This document shows, in pieces, positions 44,005 through 52,299 of a DNA stretch of 64,000 bases; the first letter of the stretch is position 1; each line of letters starts with the position of its first letter. The notes beneath the pieces are model-generated. The model saw only the letters and a program-made list of their open reading frames with translations, ran no database searches and was not told the DNA's origin. The position numbers and the translations under genes were made by a program. The stretch is from Alphaproteobacteria bacterium (GTDB taxonomy: Bacteria > Pseudomonadota > Alphaproteobacteria > G02398745 > G023898745): the NCBI GenBank assembly GCA_023898745.1, contig CP060237.1, positions 889,498-953,497 on the forward strand, in the 5' to 3' direction.

Positions 44005-44976
44005 CTATCTCTTTTGGTGCTTTTTGTATCCTGCAATCATCTTATTTTTTGAAACACTGAGATAAAGTTGCGTTGTATTCATAGAAGAATGCCCTAGCAA
44101 TTTCTGAATATTGCGTAAATCTCCTCCACTTTCTAGAATATGCGTTGCGCAGGAATGTCTTAAACTATGCGGCGTTATATAGTCTGGAAGGTTAAATAAC
44201 TGACGAATTTCTCGCAGTTTTTTTTGCATAATAGACTGATCTAACTTTCCACCTTTTTCGCCACAAAATACATAAGCTTTGTCCTTAAATGGGCAGTCAT
44301 CTAAATATGTTTTGATCATATTTAGAGTTTCCTCAAATACGGGCACAATGCGTTTTTTATCGCCTTTTCCATGAACCACAAGGTATTCATTTAGCTGCTT
44401 CTTCTCAATATTCAACGCCTCACTAATGCGAAGACCTGTTTGATAAATAAGGTAAAAAAAAGAAAAGTCTCGTTTCTGCACCCATTCTTTAGCAGGCAAC
44501 TCATGACACTTTAATAATACATCTTTAATTTGCGACATATCCACAACACGCGGCAGCTTTTCCTCTACCTTAATTCGGTGAATATAAAAGAAATTATGAT
44601 CCTCGATTACACCCTTTCGTTTAAGGAATTTGAAGTAATTCTTGAGCGTTGAGACCACCCTGCGCGTATACCGCTTAGCGTAGTTTTGATCATAACGATA
44701 AGACAACCACTCATGAATATCATCAAAAGATAGATTTAATACATCTTTATGTCTTGCTATAAAAAACTCATAAAAATAACGCAAATCTTTTGCATAAGTT
44801 TGACGCGTACTTTGGGCAGTTTTGAGTTTTATATCTTCTAGGAAATCTTGTATATAGTTGTCATCCTGAGACACTGTAATCTCATCATCCTGAGTCGAAG
44901 ACGAAGGATCTTGGTTGTGCTCGCTGTGAGAAGATCTTTCGCTATACTCAGGATGACGGTGTTGTAATTCACTCAT
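44005..44976 (-). CDS. xerD: XerC/D-type tyrosine recombinase with repeat-derived N-terminus
   Basis: Site-specific recombinase for resolving chromosome dimers. The catalytic residues are visible: Arg in TGLRISEALNI, HSLRHSCATHIL, and GHSSMNTTQLYLS with the second His and the Tyr nucleophile. The core N-terminal domain starts at about residue 40 (DDNYIQDFLEDIKLK). Residues 7-39 (polar, rich in Ser, Gln, Asp, Glu) are encoded by an in-frame palindromic element inserted just after MSELQH. At 323 residues it is about 25 longer than usual, fitting the insertion. It overlaps the mfd stop by eight bases. Whether it is XerC or XerD was not resolved. Confidence 0.88.
   Translation of the reverse strand: MSELQHRHPEYSERSSHSEHNQDPSSSTQDDEITVSQDDNYIQDFLEDIKLKTAQSTRQTYAKDLRYFYEFFIARHKDVLNLSFDDIHEWLSYRYDQNYAKRYTRRVVSTLKNYFKFLKRKGVIEDHNFFYIHRIKVEEKLPRVVDMSQIKDVLLKCHELPAKEWVQKRDFSFFYLIYQTGLRISEALNIEKKQLNEYLVVHGKGDKKRIVPVFEETLNMIKTYLDDCPFKDKAYVFCGEKGGKLDQSIMQKKLREIRQLFNLPDYITPHSLRHSCATHILESGGDLRNIQKLLGHSSMNTTQLYLSVSKNKMIAGYKKHQKR
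44861..44958. repeat. family-A palindromic element translated inside the xer gene
   Basis: TCATCCTGAGTCGAAGACGAAG and the inverted CTTTCGCTATACTCAGGATGA form the arms, with an extra TCATCCTGAG copy at 44861 outside. The whole element is read through in the xer frame. The arm sequence closely matches the one at the lspA start. Confidence 0.8.
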
Positions 44977-47900
44977 CGAAAAAACCTTTAAATTTCAAGC
45001 ACAAGCCTTTCAACACTTTCCATTGTGGTTTCATTTTAAACATAAACCCTTGATCTTTTGAAATATCTACATATTTTAGCGACCACGGATCATTCAAGAA
45101 TTCTTGCATTTTCTTGTAGTTTGGGCTCTTATAAAACTTCACAAAAAATCCTTGCTTTACCTCTTCAAGCTTTTGAATATACGCGTCCCGACATAGAATT
45201 TTTAAATCAACAATATGAATTAAATTCATTAACGCTTCTGGGATTTTACCAAAACGATCTTCTAGTTCAATACGATACTGTTCAAGCTGCTTTCTCTCAT
45301 GAATATTTGAAAGCGCTTTATATAAAGATAATCTAAGCTGCGGCTCTTCAATATATTCATCCGGAATCATCACATCAACTTTAAGGCTAATTTGCGGATG
45401 AAATAAATCCCGCTCTTCTTGGTCAATGTGCTTTAACGCTTCTTCAAGCAGGTGTTGATACAATTCCACCCCAACTTCTTTGATATGACCTGATTGCTCT
45501 TCCCCAATCAAATTCCCGTATCCGCGAATGTCCATATCATGTGTTGCAATTGAGAATCCAACGCCAAGCTGTGTTAAGCTCTTCATTACATCTAGTCGCT
45601 TCACCGCATCTTTTGTTAAACCGTCTTCAGATGGATAAGTTAAGTAAGCGTGCGCTTGGATATGACTTCGTCCAACGCGCCCTCTCAATTGATACAACTG
45701 AGCTAAACCAAACATATCCGCATGGTATACAATCATGGTATTAGCTCTTGGCAAATCAAGCCCAGCTTCAATAATATGCGTTGCTAGAATTAAATCATAT
45801 AAACCACTTTCAAAGCGCGCGATACCTTCTTCAATTTGCTCTGGGGCTAAACTGCCATGAAGTGTCAATACTCGCAATTTTGGGAATTTTTCTCTTACAA
45901 TTTCTTCCATTTCTGTGAGCATTTTGATTCGTGGCGCCACAAAAAATACCTGCCCTCCCCGTTTAATCTCTTGCTCAACCATGCTCTGAAAACGCACCTC
46001 ATCAAAAGACCCAATTTCTGTATGAATTGGAAGTCTGTTGATAGGAGGGGTGCTGATTAAGCTCATTTCTTTTATTCCAGCTAATGACATCTGGAGCGTT
46101 CGTGGAATAGGTGTTGCTGAGAGGGATAAAATATGAATGTCTTGATATTCTTTTTTTATCTTGTCTTTTTGCATCACACCAAAATGATGCTCCTCATCTA
46201 TCACTAACAATCCTAAGTTTGCAAACTTTACTTTACTAGACAAAACGCCGTGCGTTCCTATAATAAGATTTGCTTTACCTGTCTCAATATCTTCATGTGC
46301 CTTTTTGAGATCCTTTGAAGATACAAAACGCGATACTTGAGCCACACTAAATTCGCTAAATCGCTCTTTACACAAATGGTAATGTTGCTGACATAACGTT
46401 GTAGTTGGCGTTAAAATGACAACCTGTTTACCTGAAGCAAGTAACATATATGCGGCGCGTAAAGCAATTTCTGTTTTTCCAAATCCTGGGTCAGCGCATA
46501 TTAACCGATCCATCAAATATCCGCTATTTAAATCCCGCTGAATATCTTCCATCGCCCTTTCTTGATCCTCCGTCAAAACATAGGGGAATTTTTGACAAAA
46601 TATCTCGTATTTTTCTAAATCAAACAAAACTGGATCAACCATCTGCTCTTTACGCTTTGCAGCAAGTTCCATAAGCTTCTTGGCCACATCACCTATGCGC
46701 TTTTTCACACGCGCTTTGCGTTTTTTGAAATGTTTAGACCCAAGAGAATCTAATGCAATATCCTTATCATTAGATCCATAAAGCGTAATTAAATCAAAAT
46801 ACTCGATCGGGACATACAAACGACTATCTTGAGCATATGTTAATTTAATAAACTCATGTGTCAAACCATTAACTGTTATCTTTTCAAGGTGACTAAATTT
46901 TCCTACACCATGATCTTCATGAACGATAATATCGTCCTTAGATAAATCAAACCCCTTGCCCCAGAAATTATAATTTGCTTTCCTGCGCTGTTTAGAGCCA
47001 AAATAATTTTTTCCTAGAATTTCTTGATCTGAGAATACTCGATATTCCGCTGTTTCAAATCCCTTCTGAATTGGAAATACAACGCCAATTAATTTGTGAT
47101 TTGTGAAGTTTTTGGGAAATGTGTCTTGAATGGAAATCGCAAGATCATTCTCCTCAAAAATTTCCTGAATGCGAGATAAGATAGATGAAGAGTCACAACC
47201 TATAACAATAGGTTTTGTTGATGTTTTAACATACTCTTTAAATGCATCTATCGATTTAAAACTTTCAATATCTTTTTGATCTGCAGAAACAGTTTTTGCG
47301 GTTTTAAGAAAATCCTCCACCTCTTGTTTTGACCAGTAAAGCGCTTCAGGCTTTACAATATCTTTCACCTCTTTATACTTTTGATAAAATGAAGCCACTT
47401 GCCCTAAAAGTTGAAAAAGGTCAGCTTCTACCATAAAATCCGCTTTCACTTTTTCAAATAATTTAGAAGATTTTTCCACAAACATGGGCCAATAAAATTC
47501 AAACCCACCAATATAAATCCCTTCTTCCATCTTATTCACAAGCTCGCTATAAAAGCTCTCCTCAGCATGCAAAACTTTTTTAGGCAACTTCGCCAACTCA
47601 TGCGCAGGAAAAATTTCCACCTCTTCTAAAGTATGAACTGTGCGTTGAGACAAAATATCAAAGGTTTTGATTGACTCAATTTGATCTCCAAAAAAATCTA
47701 ACCGTAGTGGAACGCTTTCAAAAATATCAATCACCCCGCCTCTGACCGAATACTCTCCAGCATTTCGAACCAAATCTACACGCTCGTATAGATTTTCCTG
47801 AAGGTATTCAACAACAAGCTCTCGTGATAACGCATCATCTTTTTTAATTTTTAAAGGAGAATTAATATCAACATCCGGAATACGCCACAATAAACCCTGC

Positions 47901-48130
47901 GGATTTGCAAGAATAATATCCGCTTTCTCTAACTGAGATAGGGTTTTTACGCGTTCAATAGTAACTTTTTTAGTAGGAGAGATTTTATCATAAGGAAGAA
48001 CATTAAATCCTGGAAGGAGAAAAACTTTTTTATCTGTTAGTGCTTCGAGTTGTTTTTTGAGCGCAAAAACATCCTGATCTGTTACAAAAACAGTCCGATT
48101 TTTACATTTTGACAGCTCGTATACATTCAA
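44969..48130 (-). CDS. mfd: transcription-repair coupling factor Mfd
   Basis: Removes stalled RNA polymerase and recruits UvrA. At 1053 residues it is somewhat shorter than E. coli (1148) because the N-terminal UvrB-like region begins later. It has the RNAP-interacting module (KGFDLSKDDIIVHEDHGVGKF), Walker A as ADPGFGKTEIALRAAYML, motif II DEEHHFGVMQK, SATPIPRTLQMSLAG, the TRG motif region (VGRSHIQAHAYL), and the C-terminal D7-like domain. In the Walker A segment the usual GDVGFGKT reads ADPGFGKT. It overlaps xer by eight bases. Confidence 0.97.
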   Translation of the reverse strand: MNVYELSKCKNRTVFVTDQDVFALKKQLEALTDKKVFLLPGFNVLPYDKISPTKKVTIERVKTLSQLEKADIILANPQGLLWRIPDVDINSPLKIKKDDALSRELVVEYLQENLYERVDLVRNAGEYSVRGGVIDIFESVPLRLDFFGDQIESIKTFDILSQRTVHTLEEVEIFPAHELAKLPKKVLHAEESFYSELVNKMEEGIYIGGFEFYWPMFVEKSSKLFEKVKADFMVEADLFQLLGQVASFYQKYKEVKDIVKPEALYWSKQEVEDFLKTAKTVSADQKDIESFKSIDAFKEYVKTSTKPIVIGCDSSSILSRIQEIFEENDLAISIQDTFPKNFTNHKLIGVVFPIQKGFETAEYRVFSDQEILGKNYFGSKQRRKANYNFWGKGFDLSKDDIIVHEDHGVGKFSHLEKITVNGLTHEFIKLTYAQDSRLYVPIEYFDLITLYGSNDKDIALDSLGSKHFKKRKARVKKRIGDVAKKLMELAAKRKEQMVDPVLFDLEKYEIFCQKFPYVLTEDQERAMEDIQRDLNSGYLMDRLICADPGFGKTEIALRAAYMLLASGKQVVILTPTTTLCQQHYHLCKERFSEFSVAQVSRFVSSKDLKKAHEDIETGKANLIIGTHGVLSSKVKFANLGLLVIDEEHHFGVMQKDKIKKEYQDIHILSLSATPIPRTLQMSLAGIKEMSLISTPPINRLPIHTEIGSFDEVRFQSMVEQEIKRGGQVFFVAPRIKMLTEMEEIVREKFPKLRVLTLHGSLAPEQIEEGIARFESGLYDLILATHIIEAGLDLPRANTMIVYHADMFGLAQLYQLRGRVGRSHIQAHAYLTYPSEDGLTKDAVKRLDVMKSLTQLGVGFSIATHDMDIRGYGNLIGEEQSGHIKEVGVELYQHLLEEALKHIDQEERDLFHPQISLKVDVMIPDEYIEEPQLRLSLYKALSNIHERKQLEQYRIELEDRFGKIPEALMNLIHIVDLKILCRDAYIQKLEEVKQGFFVKFYKSPNYKKMQEFLNDPWSLKYVDISKDQGFMFKMKPQWKVLKGLCLKFKGFFDE

Positions 48131-48152
48131 TTTTTAACACTCTTATACACTC

Positions 48153-48179
48153 CGTCATCCTCAGCTCCTCAGGATGACG
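48153..48179. repeat. minimal family-A palindrome
   Basis: CGTCATCCT and AGGATGACG are perfectly inverted, nine bases apart; this is the arm pair alone, without the interior. It follows the popZ stop by three bases on the minus strand and may act as a terminator for the TolC-like/popZ transcript. Confidence 0.7.
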
Positions 48180-48181
48180 AC

Positions 48182-48667
48182 TTAATCACCTTTTAACAAA
48201 TCATTCAGATGCTCAGACGCAACCTTTTCCAAAATATCGCTCAAGCGTTTTTCAAGAACTGCCTCCAGATGATCGTCTAACCATTTTTGAATTTTTTCAT
48301 CGATCATTCTTCTGACCATTTTTGCTAAATTGCCTTGAGGAATGGAATTATGCTCAACAATTTCCTCTTCATGATCTGAGTAATCAGTTGCAATCAAATC
48401 TTCAAACTTCTCTTCTGTCGCCTGAGGCATTGTTTTCTCAGACATACCCATAGACTGATCAAGACTCCCTAGTTCTATCTCAACTTTCTCTTCAAGCTCT
48501 GCCTTATTAATAGGAACAACATTTGTTTTTGTTTCTCTTTTGATAGAAGGTGTTATAACCTTTTTGTCATATTTACTTGTCTCATTCGTTGATGCAACAT
48601 ACTTTCTAATAGATGCCAAAATATCTTCCATTGACATATCATCTGTATTTTTCATAACTCCCCCCAT
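48182..48667 (-). CDS. popZ: PopZ-like polar organising protein (DUF2497)
   Basis: Alphaproteobacteria-specific pole-organising protein. The 161-residue protein has the two DUF2497 blocks: SMEDILASIRKYV near the N-terminus and an amphipathic C-terminal helix pair (LAKMVRRMIDEKIQKWLDDHL and VLEKRLSDILEKVA), separated by a variable acidic, low-complexity linker, as in PopZ. The ATG at 48667 overlaps the upstream stop (TAATG) and has AAGGGA upstream; a second ATG at 48655 with GGGGGAG before it gives MKNTDDMSM and is also plausible. This gene is one of the better taxonomic signs in the window. Confidence 0.82.
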   Translation of the reverse strand: MGGVMKNTDDMSMEDILASIRKYVASTNETSKYDKKVITPSIKRETKTNVVPINKAELEEKVEIELGSLDQSMGMSEKTMPQATEEKFEDLIATDYSDHEEEIVEHNSIPQGNLAKMVRRMIDEKIQKWLDDHLEAVLEKRLSDILEKVASEHLNDLLKGD

Positions 48668-49968
48668 TAAATTCCCTTCAAACTATTAGGCAAATCTCCT
48701 ACCAATATTGTGAGACGCCACGATTCTAAACGCAAGTTTTTTTCATTATGTGCAAGACGATTTTTTGCCTCTGCTAAAGCTTCCTGAGCTTGAATCAATT
48801 TTGACATATCTTTTGCACCACTTTCGTACTTAATCATTTCTGCATCCACAGCTGCTTGATATTCATTAACTGCAGCGGTTAATAAAGGGCATTGCTTTTG
48901 ACTCATTCTATGTATGTCCCATGCCATTTTTAACTCAGACTTCACACGATTTAGTGTTGCATGATAAGAATAGCGCGCTTCAGATAACGCTTCAACTGCT
49001 TCTTTGTATCTTGCAGTATCTCGAAATCCTGTAAATTGATAACTCGCTCTTGCGCCCCACACATACTCTATTTCATTCTCTTTATCATTTTTCTTAATAT
49101 CCTTATTATCATCCGTATCTATTTTTTTTCTTCCATTTGCATACAGATCAATTTTAGGAAAAAATGCACCCTTTGATTTTTTAAGCCCCGATTCAGCTTG
49201 CTTTACTTTATACTCAGCCTCTTGAATATCAAAATTATGACGCAACATCATTTGTTCTGCTTGCTCATAAGTTTCTGGCAATTTTTCAGGCGTATCAATA
49301 ATATAATTTGCTTCCGCTTTTATACCACTCTTTGATTCAAAATCTGCTGCGTGACTCATATATTCGGACTCATGACGATATTTATTACTCTGAGCAATAT
49401 TCTTTTCTGCAAGGGCCGTTTGCAATTCCCCCTTTGAAATAGCTTCGTTTTTAAACTTATTTTTTGCCATGTTATAAATTTTTGCCTTACTATCTAACAT
49501 CATACTCATTGCCTCAACGTTTGCAGCGGAATGATTCATGCGCCCCATCGCATCAAGCGCATCTAAAAATAGTTTGGATATCTTTCTATAATATTCAAAT
49601 CGCCCAGCTTCCGTGTAGTGCTTGGCTTCCTTAAAAGCTGCTATATCACCAAAACCATTAAAAACATTAAGCTGCGCCTCCCCTCGAGCGTTGAGATCCC
49701 ATTCCCTTTTTCCCTCAGGATCTTTCATTCCAAGTGGCGAGATCATTTTTACTTTATTTTGATAATCTAAATTTATCTCAGCTTTAGGAAGAAAAGCGCT
49801 TCTTGCCTCGGTCTCTTTGTGTTTTTTCTTTAAAAACTCGGACTTATAAGCCTGCAATCCAGCATAATCTTTAAGCTTTTCCACAAAAAAATCTACTGTG
49901 ATAGATTTCCGCTCATAAGAACCTTCACTTTTTTGCTCAATGTTGGAGAATAAGAAAAAAAGAAGCAT
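48667..49968 (-). CDS. TolC-family outer membrane efflux protein
   Basis: A 433-residue protein built of long alternating helices with two homologous halves, as in TolC: PKAEINLDYQN in the first, and FFPKIDLYANGRKKID in the second, each followed by segments expected to form the beta-barrel strands. LNVFNGFGDIAAFKEAKHYTEAGRFEYY and YQFTGFRDTARYKEAVEALSEARYSYH are paired repeats. The C-terminus ends with LRLESWRLTILVGDL. It would form the outer-membrane duct of a type I or tripartite exporter; no partner genes are nearby. The leader MLLFFLFS is unusually short and uncharged. Confidence 0.85.
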   Translation of the reverse strand: MLLFFLFSNIEQKSEGSYERKSITVDFFVEKLKDYAGLQAYKSEFLKKKHKETEARSAFLPKAEINLDYQNKVKMISPLGMKDPEGKREWDLNARGEAQLNVFNGFGDIAAFKEAKHYTEAGRFEYYRKISKLFLDALDAMGRMNHSAANVEAMSMMLDSKAKIYNMAKNKFKNEAISKGELQTALAEKNIAQSNKYRHESEYMSHAADFESKSGIKAEANYIIDTPEKLPETYEQAEQMMLRHNFDIQEAEYKVKQAESGLKKSKGAFFPKIDLYANGRKKIDTDDNKDIKKNDKENEIEYVWGARASYQFTGFRDTARYKEAVEALSEARYSYHATLNRVKSELKMAWDIHRMSQKQCPLLTAAVNEYQAAVDAEMIKYESGAKDMSKLIQAQEALAEAKNRLAHNEKNLRLESWRLTILVGDLPNSLKGI

Positions 49969-50126
49969 AATGATTGTTTTATTGTCTTATTATATAACTA
50001 TCGGATAAATAAGGTTAAAATTCAAGTTCTATCAGAATCAATAGCGTAATTTGCTAACTATCTCATGTAAGACGAGGTCTTCATAAAACCGATATTCTCA
50101 ATCCTTGAATTCTTAAACCTTATTAC

Positions 50127-50876
50127 TCATTTTTGACCTTCCCCTGCTTCCAATGAAGGTGGTGGCAATCGCCCTTTGCGACCTGTGTGATGTGTAAAAT
50201 CAAACATATCTACATATGTTATGCACGCACCATTTGCACATTCTCTTGGATCTCTACTCTTAAAATTCCAAGATGTTATAATTGCTTTTCCGATCTCAGA
50301 TAAATTTACCGGCCTAACCATACTAGCATCCTCGTAATTTTCCTCTAAATAAACTTCTGATGTTGTTTTTGGAAGAGAGGAGCGTGCTAACACAGCAAAA
50401 GTCAATGGCAATTGACTTGCTGAGATGACACCCATAATTTCTACCCTCAACCCTTCGCATTTATCTATTTCTTGTATTACCTCTTTCACTTTTATATCAT
50501 CTGAAAATTCAAAGGGAAGCTCCTCTTCATCAACAATCCAACTAGCAGGTATCGCTCCTTTTAGATCGCTCTGAACCTGAGTAATCAAAACCGGAATCTT
50601 ACCTTCATCCTCTTCACCAAATTTTTCCTCAAAGCGTTGACACACAAACTGCCCTTCACCCGCCTCAAAATGCTTATGACCTAAGCCTAATCCAACATGC
50701 GGTATCTGATCTTTTGGTAATTGAGACTCATGCAATATATCGTATATCCTGTGAAAAACCTCCTGAAAAATAGGATAATTTTCTTGAACTTGCGCAGCTG
50801 CAGTGACAACATCTGCTTGTTTGTTATATGCCTTCGAATAAGAAGAGGTAGCAAATAAAAATGTTAAAAGAAACAT
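50127..50876 (-). CDS. secreted protein of unknown function
   Basis: A 249-residue protein starting MFLLTFLFATSSYSKA, a short uncharged leader with a plausible signal-peptidase site after YSKA. A stop codon two codons upstream rules out a longer N-terminus. The body is mixed alpha/beta with acidic character (FGEEDEGKIPVLITQ) and two pairs of cysteines (CQRF, CEGL, ECANGACITY). The short stretch LEAGEGQ occurs both at the end and, as FEAGEGQ, in the middle. I do not recognise a family. Its neighbours on either side are envelope genes. Confidence 0.6.
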   Translation of the reverse strand: MFLLTFLFATSSYSKAYNKQADVVTAAAQVQENYPIFQEVFHRIYDILHESQLPKDQIPHVGLGLGHKHFEAGEGQFVCQRFEEKFGEEDEGKIPVLITQVQSDLKGAIPASWIVDEEELPFEFSDDIKVKEVIQEIDKCEGLRVEIMGVISASQLPLTFAVLARSSLPKTTSEVYLEENYEDASMVRPVNLSEIGKAIITSWNFKSRDPRECANGACITYVDMFDFTHHTGRKGRLPPPSLEAGEGQK

Positions 50877-51003
50877 AATTCACCAAATAAAAATTAACTC
50901 CAAGTAATTTCCACATATTTGACGTATTTTTTTCAATACTTGTATTTAAAAAAAACAAATTATTTAATGAGATTAAGAATATAGTATATATATTATGATT
51001 TGA

Positions 51004-51025
51004 GTTTAGCGCTAAACTTTTTTTT
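51004..51025 (+). promoter_or_regulatory. palindrome plus T8 run upstream of the ZnuA-like gene (operator or attenuator)
   Basis: GTTTAGCGCTAAAC is a perfect 14-base palindrome, immediately followed by eight T residues. It lies between divergent genes, 53 bases before the ZnuA-like start. As RNA it would be a short hairpin with a T tail, like a terminator or attenuator; as DNA it could be a binding site for a dimeric metalloregulator. Neither role is proven. Confidence 0.4.
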
Positions 51026-51077
51026 ACCTAAAAAATCATGCAAAATAAGTCCATCGTATACCATCAATACCACAATG

Positions 51078-51902
51078 CTTTTCAGCTTTTTCACAGCATA
51101 TTTACATCCAAAAAAGATTGTTGTCACGTTTTCCGTCATAGAAGCCCTTACAAAAGAAATTATCAAAGGGTCCCAAGAATTTTCTGTCCATTCTATTATA
51201 AAAAGCACGGACGATCCGCATGATGCACCTATCACGCCAAAAGAGTATGTTTTACTTCAAAATGCAGATATATTAATTGAAAACGGGTTAGGGTTAGAGC
51301 CATGGCTTGAACATATGATTGCAAATACAAAATTTAAAAAAACACGCATCCTAGCAAGCGCAGGTGTTGTTCCAATGCGGTTTATCAAAAACCCTGATGT
51401 ATTTGATCCGCATGCATGGCACAACCTCAAATATGCTAAAACTTATGTGAAAAATATCGCAGATGTCTTAATAAAAGAAGATCCTAAACGAGCACACCTA
51501 TATAAAAAGAATAGAGATCAATATCTTGAGCGACTTGAGCAGTTGCATAAGAAAATTAAACTGTTATTTCAAGGGTTAAAAAACAGAAATGTCATTACTA
51601 CGCATGACGCATTTTGGTACTTTGGCAAAGAGTATGGAATTGCATTTTGGTCCCCTCTAGGCATTAGCACAGCAGAAGAACCATCATCTTTTGCGTTAGC
51701 AAAACTCGTGCGCTACATTCGCAAACATAATATTAAGGGCGCCTTTTTTGAAGCACATACAAATAACACACTTGTGCAAAAAATTATTCAAGAAACAAAA
51801 ATCAAACAAGGTGGGGTTTTGTATTCAGACTCTCTAAAAAATGGGGATTTTATTGAAACAATCCACCATAATGCTCATACAATTTATGCGCTCTTAAAGT
51901 AG
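51078..51902 (+). CDS. znuA: zinc/manganese ABC transporter substrate-binding protein (ZnuA/TroA-like)
   Basis: Periplasmic metal-binding receptor of cluster A-I. The predicted metal ligands appear in order: His in DDPHDAPITP, His in FDPHAWHNLKYA, His in TTHDAFWYFGKEYGI and a late Asp in LYSDSL. IVVTFSVIEALTKEII is the typical N-terminal strand and helix. It lacks the His-rich loop of many zinc-specific ZnuA proteins, so manganese or iron is possible. I chose the ATG at 51078, which gives a short leader MLFSFFTA; the frame extends to a TTG at 51000. No permease or ATPase gene is in the window. Confidence 0.88.
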   Translation, partial: LFSFFTAYLHPKKIVVTFSVIEALTKEIIKGSQEFSVHSIIKSTDDPHDAPITPKEYVLLQNADILIENGLGLEPWLEHMIANTKFKKTRILASAGVVPMRFIKNPDVFDPHAWHNLKYAKTYVKNIADVLIKEDPKRAHLYKKNRDQYLERLEQLHKKIKLLFQGLKNRNVITTHDAFWYFGKEYGIAFWSPLGISTAEEPSSFALAKLVRYIRKHNIKGAFFEAHTNNTLVQKIIQETKIKQGGVLYSDSLKNGDFIETIHHNAHTIYALLK

Positions 51903-51903
51903 T

Positions 51904-52290
51904 TTATACAGCAATTACTTCAAATTGATCTGGAACAATCGGCGTAATAACACCTATCCACGCACACATAGTCATAGACGGAACAGTCGCTACAGGTAAA
52001 GCATCATCGCGCAAAATGTTATAAGCCGCAGGTGTGCGTGGCATCACAGGAATAGGAATGCAAGGCATTGGGATAAGAATCCCAAAAGCTGCGATGGTGG
52101 CTGACAAAACCATTGGATTTAATAAGCTTACACACATCGCAAATGGCATGATATTCATAAAAGGAATAATATCCACCATACTCCCTACTGGCTCAACTGT
52201 GAAAATATTGCTAGGAATAGGAAGAAATGGCATCGGCGCCATTCCAAACGTGCACATTTGCACACATCCCATTGTCATCGTAGGGCCCAT
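51904..52290 (-). CDS. DUF4280/PAAR-like spike-tip protein
   Basis: A 128-residue protein with the family look of DUF4280: MGCVQMCTFGMAPMPFLPIPSNIF, DIIPFMNIMPFAMCVSLLNPM, IPMPCIPIPVMPRTPA and MTMCAWIGVITPIVPDQFEV. PAAR-like proteins of this type cap the VgrG spike of contractile injection systems, sharpening it and sometimes carrying an effector. Several cysteines are present (VQMCTF, FAMCVS, MPCIPI, TMCAW), probably structural or metal-binding as in PAAR tips. A strong ribosome site (GGAGGA) precedes the start, and the stop of the VgrG gene lies nine bases upstream, so the pair is one transcript. Confidence 0.85.
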   Translation of the reverse strand: MGPTMTMGCVQMCTFGMAPMPFLPIPSNIFTVEPVGSMVDIIPFMNIMPFAMCVSLLNPMVLSATIAAFGILIPMPCIPIPVMPRTPAAYNILRDDALPVATVPSMTMCAWIGVITPIVPDQFEVIAV

Positions 52291-52299
52291 ATTTCCTCC

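Noticed and set aside
50127..50876. LEAGEGQ/FEAGEGQ repeated in the secreted protein as an internal duplication
   Set aside because: Only seven residues agree and flanking sequence does not; chance similarity cannot be excluded.
51000..51077. Longer ZnuA-like N-terminus from TTG 51000
   Set aside because: It would read across the palindrome and T-run and gives no better signal peptide.
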